64,000 nt of DNA from Ottelia alismoides (lineage: Eukaryota; Streptophyta; Magnoliopsida; Alismatales; Hydrocharitaceae): positions 62,001 through 126,000 of the forward strand of contig JAZKJV010006949.1 in NCBI GenBank assembly GCA_037367405.1, given 5' to 3'. A model generated the notes under the pieces. That model was not told where the DNA came from. It saw only the letters and a list, made by a program, of their open reading frames with translations, and searched no databases. Of this stretch, positions 56,220 to 64,000 are shown piece by piece. How positions within the stretch are numbered: the first letter of the stretch is position 1; every line of letters starts with the position of its first letter. The position numbers were made by a program, and so were the translations under genes.

Positions 56220-56839
56220 ATATTGCTCTATGTAATGAAGTAACCTTTTTAAAATCTAAAGTAACTTCCATTGAAAATGAAGTTCTTAGTAGTAAACAAA
56301 AACAAATATAGTAGTACATTTAACTAAGGTTGCAAAAGAAGATAAGCTTTTAACTAAAGTTAGTTTTGATTGCAATAAAAATTCCCTTCTTCTACTTCTT
56401 TAGTATTAAGTTATTTTGTTCAAATATTGAAAAAAAGTTTGGATTCCTAAAAGTGAATTGGAAATTTAAAGATTAACATAGGTGGACCCGAAAATAAAAA
56501 GGGATCATCTAATTCACTTGCAGGTTAAAGAAGATAAGATATAATACATCATGCATAGAAATATGCATGCTTATTGTGATAAGAAGATCAACAAAGGAGT
56601 TACACAAGGGCAAATAAAAATCATAAGAAGAATAAGAGAAGATTTAATAATGATCAATATTGGAGAACATACATGCTAATGGAAAAAAGGTCATGAGAAA
56701 CAATTAAAAAGCACTTTGGATGGATGGCATATCGAGGAAGTTACCCGTGGTCAAATGGAGATAAAAGAATGAAGTCTACTACCCAAGATGGAGTATAGGT
56801 GCGTCATCATCAACCTCAAGGACGATGACGATGTTGGGT
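56220..56839. other. unassigned AT-rich stretch
   Basis: No gene or repeat recognised. It may be the internal 3' region of the Sirevirus-like element whose LTR starts at 59982. Confidence 0.35.
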
Positions 56840-56847
56840 GCTACGTC

Positions 56848-57299
56848 CAAGGATGCAAAAATCGGTTCATGCGACCGTTTAAACGACCGTTTAAACTCAT
56901 TCAGTCCTCGACCGACTGTATTACCTTTAATCGGCTATGTAAACGGTCAGACCGTTTAAACTGGTGTAATCGGCCGTTTAAACGTCGTTTAAGCGGCCGC
57001 GTTTTGCATTAAGGTTACATAAACCCTATATTGATTATGCTATCTACTTTGACATGTCACATTTGGATGAAGAAGTCATTGAAATTGACAATATCTGATC
57101 AATGTTGTGAATATGTGATTATATTTTTATAGTCCATTTATACTTTTTTATTAAATATATATACGTAATAGTTTTTTATTAATTTAAAAATGTAAAACCG
57201 CATAGACCGTTTAATTTCCGTTTAAACTCCCGCATACCATTTAATCAGTAATCAGTGACCATACCGACTGTATACCGCATACCGTTTTTTGCAACCTTG
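56848..57299. mobile_element. hAT-like palindrome-array element, subfamily E
   Basis: A 452-bp element with ends CAAGGATGCAAAAATCGG and, inward, CAAGGTTGCAAAAAACGG. Flanking 8-mers gctacgtc and gctatgtc match at 7 of 8. Subterminal words are CCGTTTAAACGG-type ('cgaccgtttaaacgaccg', 'ggccgtttaaacg'), which contain AAACGG, the motif bound by the maize Ac transposase. The core is AT-rich. Confidence 0.9.
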
Positions 57300-57307
57300 G
57301 CTATGTC

Positions 57308-57875
57308 AAGGTTGCTATTATTAGTCAACTAGGTATGATTGAACTTATGTTGATCTATTTAATTTTTAAATTAAATCTTTGTTAGGATCACGATATATTT
57401 CAACATGATCTTCTTTTAAAGATAAAAGAGAATATGTTAAAGAAATTAAGGTCCTTGGAAGAAGGAACCCATCTTCTTTAAAAGATAAAATAGAATATGT
57501 TAAAGAAATTAAGATCCTTGCAAGAAGGAATACATGCTCCTAAAAGTTTGCAATAATAATCATGTTTTAAAAGTTTATTGGCTTTACTAAAATTGGTTAA
57601 TATCATCATCAAAAATGTTCCATACCTTCTTAAAGCTCTTTTAAAGTGGAGGATCAAGAAAAGTTTCAAGTAAAAGAAAAAAGAGAAACTTCTTAAGAAT
57701 AAAAAAGTTACTTAGATAGTAGGGAGTAAAATTCTAAAATGCAGTGAAACCTTTGATAAGAGGGAGCACTATCAAAAAGGGGAGAAAAGTAGAAACGTTC
57801 TTAAAATGCACGGTATAACATGTGGTAGATGTATATAATTAATATTTAAATAATTTTGGTTTTAGGAAAAGTATG
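57308..57875. other. AT-rich DNA with a 63-bp tandem repeat
   Basis: At about 57412-57537 two units with a 63-bp period share 'aaagataaaa', 'gaatatgttaaagaaattaa' and 'gaagaa/caagaagg'. The period is a multiple of three and both units read VKEIK in one frame. A polypurine tract (aaaaaggggagaaaag) lies at about 57774. Probably the 3' non-coding region of a Sirevirus-like element. Confidence 0.55.
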
Positions 57876-57890
57876 AGAGCACCTAATAAA
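57876..57890 (+). repeat. target-site duplication of RTE copy 2, left
   Basis: agagcacctaataaa, exactly repeated at 58939-58953. Confidence 0.95.
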
Positions 57891-58938
57891 CACAACAACA
57901 ACAACAAAGCCTTTTCCCACAATTAAGTAGGGTCGGCTACATGGATTCTTCGCCTCCTTTCAGATCTATCTTGGGTCAATCCCGAGCTTATATCCATAAA
58001 ACCAATATCCCTTCGTATAGTTTCTTTCCAACACTTCTTGGGCCGTCCTCGCCCTCTCTTTACCGGCTCAACATCCCAACACTCGCATCTCCTAACTGGT
58101 GCATCAACTGATCTTCTTTGCAAATGACCAAACCATCTTAAGCGGTTTTCTCGCATCTTATCCTCGATCGGAGCTACAATAACTTTCTTTCTGATTGCAT
58201 CATTCCGAATCCGATCTTTATGTGTGTGTCCAAACATCCACCTTAACATTTTCATTTCTGCTACAACCATTCTCTGCACATGTCTATGGTTCACAGGCCA
58301 ACATTCAGATCCATAGAGCATAGCAGGTCTTACAACTGCTTTGTAAAACTTTCCTTTAATTTTTAAAGGAATTTTCATATCACAGAGAACAACAGATGCT
58401 CCTCTCCACTTTAGCCACTTTGCATTTATTTTATTAGTAACATCTCCATCAATTTCCCCATCATGTTGCAAAATAGATCCCAAATATCTAAAAGAATCTC
58501 TCTTTCGAATGTTATCATCACCAATCTTCACATCGATTCCTTCACCATTGCTTCCATCAAAGGAGCACTCCATATATTCTGTCTTAGCCCTACTTATACG
58601 AAATCCTTTACTCTCCAACTCATGTCTCCAAACCTTAAGCTTCTCATTTACTCCATCTCTAGTCTCGTCAATCAACACAATATCATCAGCAAATAGCATA
58701 CACCAAGGTAACTCATCTTGAATGTGACTTGTCAACTCGTCCATAATCAAAGTAAAAAGAAATGGACTCTAAGCTGATCCTTGATGTTGACCAATGTTGA
58801 TGTCAAAATAGCCAGTCTTCCCATGCGGGATCCTTACACAAGATAAAGCCCTATCATACATGTCCTTTATGAGGTTAATGTATAGGACAGGTACTTGTCT
58901 CTTCTCCAAAACTCTCCACAATATCTCTCGTGGGACAA
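57891..58938 (-). mobile_element. RTE-clade LINE, 5'-truncated, copy 2
   Basis: A 1,048-bp minus-strand element flanked by an exact 15-bp duplication. The 3' end reads 'ccctacttaattgtggg' followed by 'aaaaggctttg' and a TTG repeat. It is close to the element at 17478-20594 and starts within the RT domain. Confidence 0.95.
57923..58750 (-). CDS. RTE reverse transcriptase C-terminal part, open
   Basis: A 275-codon open frame from the motif before the catalytic box to the natural stop. It reads [20 protein letters not shown] (catalytic FADD intact), then [20 protein letters not shown] and KRGRGRPKKCWKETI, and ends RRIHVADPT, the usual RTE C-terminus. One stop (TAG) just upstream at about 58768 interrupts the frame entering from the truncated 5' side. 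The product would lack the fingers of the RT and the endonuclease. The nearly intact frame suggests a fairly recent insertion. Confidence 0.85.
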   Translation of the reverse strand: MIMDELTSHIQDELPWCMLFADDIVLIDETRDGVNEKLKVWRHELESKGFRISRAKTEYMECSFDGSNGEGIDVKIGDDNIRKRDSFRYLGSILQHDGEIDGDVTNKINAKWLKWRGASVVLCDMKIPLKIKGKFYKAVVRPAMLYGSECWPVNHRHVQRMVVAEMKMLRWMFGHTHKDRIRNDAIRKKVIVAPIEDKMRENRLRWFGHLQRRSVDAPVRRCECWDVEPVKRGRGRPKKCWKETIRRDIGFMDISSGLTQDRSERRRRIHVADPT

Positions 58939-58953
58939 AGAGCACCTAATAAA
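58939..58953 (+). repeat. target-site duplication of RTE copy 2, right
   Basis: Exact copy of 57876-57890. Confidence 0.95.
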
Positions 58954-59194
58954 GGGGAGAAGTAAAAATTACTCTTAAATTACATCAAAATGGGAGAATC
59001 AAAAGGGTTAAAGAACCTAAATTATGAAGAAAAATTGGAATATGATAAAAAATAAGAGTAAAACCCACCTAAAAATAAACAAAAGGGGGAGAGAATATTC
59101 CATTAAGAATCACAAAAAAGGGAAAATCAAGATTCATTAGCTACGATCAAGTAAAAAAGGAGAGATAAGTCCAATAAAAAAGGGGTGAGAGAAC
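58954..59194 (+). promoter_or_regulatory. multiple polypurine tracts, Sirevirus-like
   Basis: Within about 240 bp there are several tracts of the type A(4-6)G(3-5): 'aaaggggagaag', 'caaaagggggagagaa', 'aaaaaagggaaaa' and 'aaaaaaggggtgagag'. Others lie at 57774 and 59968. Repeated polypurine tracts before the 3' LTR are a known trait of Sireviruses, where they serve as plus-strand primers. The stretch has no coding sequence. Confidence 0.55.
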
Positions 59195-59816
59195 CAAGGT
59201 TCAGAAAGTCGGTATGCGATATTCGTTCGGTAAGGCGACCTGGAGCGAGTAAGCGGGTAGGCGGAAGTATATGCGGATTATGCAATTTCTATTAAAAATA
59301 ATTAAAACATAATTAAAAATACAATAATAATTCCAAACATTAGATATTCGTTTTTAAAAAAATATAACATGGAAGAAATATGAAATGAAGACCTTTTGTA
59401 CAATGTGATATCAACCAAAGCATTTCCAAAAGTCATCCATTTTCAAAAGATAAATATTAAGTTAATGGTGGAGAGTGTAAAAAATATTGTAAATTGATTG
59501 AAGATATAAAAAAGGATAGATACCCTTGTCCAAATTGGAAGGTAACATTTTTTTTGGAAGTATAGACAGGTTAGTAAACACAACCATGAATCTTCGTACT
59601 TTAGTAAATGGTGTATTTGTCTACTCAAAGTCAAATATTAAAAAAGCGGAGCAGAGTTACTGCTGTTACATATGCAACCTCATATGCAGATTACTCGGCC
59701 GAGTATGCCCCATAACCCATATATGGAGCGAGTATAACATACTCGGTGTGGTAGGGGGACCGCCTCCGCATATGCGGCCGCATATGCAACCGCGTGAGCC
59801 GCCTTTCTGAACACTG
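59195..59816. mobile_element. hAT-like palindrome-array element, subfamily D, copy 2
   Basis: A 622-bp element in opposite orientation to copy 1. Ends are CAAGGTTCAGAAAGTCGG and, inward, CAGTGTTCAGAAAGGCGG. Flanking 8-mers gagagaac and gagagaat match at 7 of 8. The ends hold 'gcggccgcatatgc', 'ccgcatatgcggccgc' and 'ctcggccgagtat'; the core is AT-rich and matches copy 1. Confidence 0.92.
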
Positions 59817-60864
59817 GAGAGAATCTTGAATTGATAAGAGGAACGATAAGGAAGATCAAAGTGTTTATCATTTTTGATAATAACAAGAATGAGGATATGA
59901 AACTTGAAGATAAAAAGTCTAAAGTATTAAAAATCTTTCAAAAATTAATAAAAGTTGTCATTAATGAAAAAGAGGGATATTGTTAGGGACTTAGATTTTT
60001 TGATAATGAAAAAGAGTTAGTTTATATATTTGTTTTGTGAGACTGACAATTTAAGTAGACGAAACTAAATAAAGGATCAACTTAAAGCTACTAAAGAAAG
60101 TGCTACATCTAATTAAGAATGTTTTATACGAACCAAAAGCAAGGAAATTGAAGGACCAAGAAGGAAACTTAAGCATAAAGAGTTCAAGCTTAAGAAAGAG
60201 GAGTTCTAGACTAAGGAACACATGCCCAATTTCAAGCTTAAAGGAGCTCATGCTCAAGCACATGATTATATGGGGATGACAAAGTTAAATGGACTCACTC
60301 AACCACTTATCAACACAAAAACTACTTCAATTACATGAATGAGATCCAAATCATGCATACTTAGTGCGAAGAAATTTGGATATTGAAGTGTATTTTCAGG
60401 CAAAGAAGAAAAGAGTTCATATGAGAACTCGTTCAACCACTTGTAAACATAAAAACTACTTCAAATTTATTAAATAAAGTCTACTTGGTTTATACTTTTC
60501 ATCTTTCAAGGCCATGTTGGCCATAACTTAAGCGTAGGTTTTCTTGTTTTAAGGCAACTCATGAGCCGTGCCATAGCACATATAGTTATCGTTTCTTTTA
60601 ACAAGGCCATGACCGACCACTTCATGATGTAATGCTCGAAGACTCTCTCAATGCACTTCATGTAAAACGTCTTTTGATTAATGAAAGCGACTACCTGAGA
60701 TGCACAATATCAAGCTTATTAGTAAAAAAAGAAGCTAAAAGCTATGAACACAAAGAAAGAAAGAAGATTTTTACTAAAGTCTCAGTATATATGCATATAT
60801 AACATATAGGTATATTAGTACCTTGATCTAACATTATCTTATTTCAGGTTCAAGTTACATTGAT

Positions 60865-61170
60865 CAATCAATATAACATGATCGATCAACCTCATTGACA
60901 TGATTGACCACTTTTATTCCCTGCATATTTTCTGATCGATTACCTTTAAATACCCAATTGATCACTTTTACTTACCATATGAAAATGATCAATTAATTTT
61001 TATTACTGATCGATCACTTTTAACCTTTTTTAAACCTTTCTGGATGATGAATGATTGATCATATTTTTAATTAACTTGACCAACGCTCTTAACTGATCGA
61101 TTACGGATCATAAGTTGATCGATCACTTTCACTGTTCCGATCGATAAATCCAGCTTAACCGATCGATCAA
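60865..61170. repeat. cluster of TGATCGATCA palindromes
   Basis: About a dozen variants of the palindrome TGATCGATCA ('atgatcgatcaacc', 'ctgatcgattac', 'ccgatcgatcaac') occur in 300 bp at irregular spacing. They lie inside the candidate Sirevirus-like LTR. Palindromic motifs in LTRs have been reported for Sireviruses; here the motif is different. Confidence 0.6.
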
Positions 61171-61879
61171 CCTATGGCTAAATTAATTAGTTCAAAGTTC
61201 CTTTTCTTTGGAATACTTAATAACTATGTCTACAATAATACTCGATTTCTAGCCATTTTATATTTTATAATCGTAATCTTTTTAAGGGCCACGTACCATT
61301 TTGAACTTTATGGCTCATCTAATAAATACAAGACTACGTATAAGCATTAGGCACGACACATATACAACATACATACTTTAATATACACAAGAAAAAAATC
61401 CCTCTAGCCTCCTCTTAATGCACCATTCGAGTCCCATTCTCTGTTCAAGACTCAATCTTGAGACCCATTTGTTCTACACGCTCGGTTTGTATTTCAATTG
61501 TAACGTGCATTTCTTTACCACATTATTCTTGTTGCATATTTGCTTGAGGCTTTATAGTTTGTTGTAATATTTAATTTCACGTTGCTGTTGTACAATACAC
61601 TTGGATCCAAGGTGTTGAAAGAACTTGGTATGCGATCCAAGTTGCAGAAAGACTTTGGTGTGATTCAAACACCTGGTAGATGGTTGAGTTATTCGCAAGA
61701 AAATAACTGAGATAGTGGATTTAGTTTGACTCGATAAATCTGAAATCCTAAATTTGAGACTTGGATCATGATTTTTAACCATGTGGATATGCACTTTATG
61801 GGGGTGCATTTCTCTATTTGTGTTTCTTATTGCTTGTGATTTTTAAATTTACCATTATCATTAGAATATTCTATATTGT

Positions 61880-61896
61880 ACAATTTACCCCCTCTT
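61880..61896 (+). repeat. target-site duplication of RTE copy 3, left
   Basis: acaatttaccccctctt, repeated at 63495-63511 with one mismatch. Confidence 0.85.
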
Positions 61897-63494
61897 TGGG
61901 AAGGAAATAAAGAGATTACTTTGAGAAATCTAGTTAGTAGTGAATTGTCACCTGAATCGTGCAAGCTACATACGAATACAAAGGAAGGAAGTAGAGGTCC
62001 AGAGGAGGCTTTGAAGGTTATGAGACATGGGAAAGGTGTAGGACTTGATGACATTCGTGTGGAAGTTTGGAGAGTTTTAGGTGAACGTGATTTGACTTGA
62101 CTTACAAATTTATTAATGTTATTTGGCGAAGCAAGAAAATACCTGAAGAATGGAGGAGAAGCATCATGGTGTCTCTTTATAAGAACAAAGGAGACATTCA
62201 AAATTGTTTAAATTATAGAGATATCAAGCTGATTAGTCACACTATGAAAATTTGGGAACATAGATCGAAAGAAGGCTGAGGCATGTTTCCAAAGTAAAAG
62301 AAAATCAATTCAGATTCATGCCAGCTCGCTCAACTATTGAAGCCATCCACTTACTGAGGAGAACAATAGAGATTTACAGAGCTGAAAGGAAGAACCTCCA
62401 CATGATTTTTATTGATTTAGAGTTGGCTTATGATTCTGTCCCACAAGAGATATTGTGGAGAGTTTTGGAGAAGAGACGGGTATATATCCTATACATTAAC
62501 CTCATAAAAGATATGTATGATAGGGCTTCATCTTATGTAAGGATACAGTTTGGGAAGACTGACTATTTCGACATCAACACCGGTCTGCAACAAGGTTCAA
62601 CTTTGAATCCATTCCTGTTTACTTTGATTTTGGACGAGTTAACAAGTCATATTCAGGATGTGATGCCTTGGTGTATGTTATTCGCTGATGATATTGTGTT
62701 GATTGATGAGTCTAGGGATGGAGTAAATGAGAAGCTTGAAGTCTGGAGACATGCTTTGCAGACTAAAGGATTTCGTATAAGTAGGAGCTAAGACTGAATA
62801 TATGGAGTGTACTTTTGATGGAAGCAATGATGAATGAATCAATGTTAAGATTGATGATGATAACATTCAGAAGAGAGATTCTTTTAGATACTTGTGATCT
62901 ATTTTGCAACATGATGGACAAATTGATGGAGATGTTACAAATAGAATAAATGCATGTTGACTTAAGTGGAGAGGAGACTCTGCTGTTCTCTGTGATAAGA
63001 AAATTCCTTTGAAAATCAAAGGAAAGTTTTACAAAGCAGCTGTGAGACTTGCTACGCTCCATGGATCTGAATGTTGGCCTGTGAACCATAGACATGTGCA
63101 AAGAATGGCAATAGCAACAATGAAGATGCTAAGGTGGATGTGTGGACACACACACACACACACGTAAAGATCGGATTCGGAATGATACCATCAAAATAAA
63201 AGTGGGTGTAGCTCCAATCGAGGATAAGATGCGAGAAAATCACTTAAGGTGGTTTGGCCATTTGCAAAGGGGTCAACTGATGCACCGGTGAGGAGGTGTG
63301 AGTTTTGGAATGTTGAGCCGAGTAAAAGAGGGCGCGGAATGCCCAAGAAGTGTTGGAATGAGACTATACGAAGGGATCTTAGTTCTTTGGATTTAAACCC
63401 GAGAATAACCCAAGATAGATATGAATGGAGGCAAAAAATCCATGTAGCCGATCCTACTTAAAGTGGGAAAAGGCCTTGTTGTTGCTGTTGTTGC
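61897..63494 (+). mobile_element. RTE-clade LINE, 5'-truncated, copy 3
   Basis: A 1.6-kb plus-strand element flanked by a 17-bp duplication with one mismatch. It starts just upstream of the RT and ends 'gtagccgatcctacttaaag' then 'tgggaaaaggccttgttgttg'. Relative to the other two copies it has more stops and small indels, plus an AC microsatellite at about 63147-63164 inserted in the coding part. Confidence 0.92.
61995..63461 (+). pseudogene. RTE reverse transcriptase, broken
   Basis: Fragments in order: EEALKVMRHGKGVGLDDIRV, WRRSIMVSLYKNKGDIQNC, then [19 protein letters not shown] and [18 protein letters not shown] (Lys of EKAYD changed). The catalytic box [11 protein letters not shown] is intact at about 62680. 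After a shift near 62785 the C-terminal part ends [15 protein letters not shown] and IHVADPT at 63461. Frames change near 62100, 62280 and 62790. Confidence 0.88.
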
Positions 63495-63511
63495 ACAATT
63501 TACCCTCTCTT
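63495..63511 (+). repeat. target-site duplication of RTE copy 3, right
   Basis: acaatttaccctctctt, one mismatch to 61880-61896. Confidence 0.85.
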
Positions 63512-64000
63512 GTGTTGAACTCTCACGATAGATTGGTGATGACCATTGAGGTGGTTGCAGGATGGAAATGTTGGCAGGTCAGGGACATGATTTACAAAGT
63601 GGACTACTGTGGACCGATTTTTTCTGCAGGATTTGCTTGTCAGGAGGGTTCCTCGCTACATGGATTGAATGGATGAGAAGATGCATCACTGTGATTTTTC
63701 CTATTTTTGTTAATAGCTGTTTGGAAGATGGTTACTTCCAACTCAAAGAGGGGTCAGACGGTGACTGCTTGCACTTCTTTTTGTTTTGGTTGCTGATGCT
63801 TTAGCTATCATGATGGGTTAAGCGGTCTAGAGGGGTATTAGTGCTGGATACATGCTGAACGACATATCCATCCATATCCTCCAAAACACCAATGATAAAA
63901 TGCTTATTATTGATGGAGGTGTGATAGAGCCGAGGGGACTCTACACAGTTCTTGACATCTTTGCGGAGATGATCAGCCTTTGTATCGATCTTTCAAAGTC
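63512..64000 (+). pseudogene. L1-type LINE RT fragment, continues past the window
   Basis: Fragments match the L1 copies at 13160 and 33767: VMTIEVVAGWKCWQVRDMIY and KVDY, then ATWIEWMRRCITVIFPIFVN and EDGYFQLKEG, then LFWLLMLALAI-type sequence. Frames change several times; the FADD region (about 63880-63910) is degraded. Confidence 0.75.

Larger units (their letters stand above)
59982..61896 (+). mobile_element. candidate Sirevirus-like LTR, interrupted near its end by an RTE
   Basis: After a final polypurine tract (gaaaaagagggata) the sequence starts TGTTAGGGACTTAG. It is non-coding and ends with 'acaatttaccccctctt', like the 'caattcaccccc(c)tctt' end of many Sirevirus LTRs, where the RTE at 61897 is inserted. 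About 1.9 kb would be long but possible for this group. The matching 5' LTR is not in the window. Confidence 0.5.

Noticed and set aside
60850..61170. Regular short palindromes resembling a CRISPR-like or operator array
   Set aside because: Spacing is irregular, spacers are not unique units, and this is plant nuclear DNA inside a probable LTR.
1..64000. tRNA, rRNA, organellar insert, endogenous pararetrovirus or biosynthetic gene cluster
   Set aside because: None was seen: no cloverleaf-forming tRNA besides the SINE head, no rRNA-like or plastid-like sequence, no pararetroviral coat or movement protein motifs, and no set of neighbouring enzyme genes.

Overview
The window is nuclear DNA of a flowering plant. 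Supporting this are plant-type Copia LTR retrotransposons with initiator-Met-tRNA primer sites, L1 and RTE LINEs (the RTE copies end in the plant-type TTG-rich tail), hAT and Harbinger-type MITEs, and a short intron-bearing gene resembling plant NUCLEAR FUSION DEFECTIVE 6 (NFD6). I cannot place the species. No bacterial, organellar or ribosomal sequence was seen. Most of the window is nested, decayed transposons, and most open frames are pieces of them.

Layout. 1-2.6 kb: an inverted Copia LTR cut by the window edge, a candidate host exon (minus strand), then a second Copia family's 5' LTR, primer site and broken gag. 2.6-5.2 kb: unassigned AT-rich DNA. 5.2-10.2 kb: two tandem copies of a ~2 kb segment; each carries a different MITE at a place where the other copy is empty. 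10.3-13.0 kb: a GC-rich hAT-like element nested in another, then the NFD6-like gene (three proposed exons). 13.2-16.1 kb: a decayed L1 holding a SINE. 17.3-25.6 kb: a Copia element whose gag is split by a near full-length RTE LINE with an exact 16-bp target duplication. 25.7-29.4 kb: a well-preserved L1 (minus strand) carrying a hAT MITE. 30.6-33.6 kb: a non-coding LTR element. 33.8-41.9 kb: an L1 split by a 4.9-kb Copia with both LTRs. 42.2-42.8 kb: two candidate exons. 43.7-52.7 kb: L1 remnants on the minus strand. 53.5-56.2 kb: a second non-coding LTR element. 56.8-61.9 kb: the 3' end of a Sirevirus-like element with many polypurine tracts and a long LTR. 57.9-58.9 and 61.9-63.5 kb: two 5'-truncated RTE copies. 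63.5 kb to the end: an L1 reverse-transcriptase fragment.

The most unusual pattern is a set of about a dozen small elements scattered over the window. They share a terminal motif close to CAAGGTT(G/C)(A)AAAGTCGG and 8-bp target duplications, which points to the hAT superfamily. Each subfamily fills its ends with a different short CpG-containing palindrome: CGATATATCG, CGAAATTTCG, CCGACTAGTCGG, CCGCATATGCGG or CCGTTTAAACGG. They sit in LINEs, LTR elements, Copia coding sequence and the NFD6-like intron, so they are among the latest insertions here.
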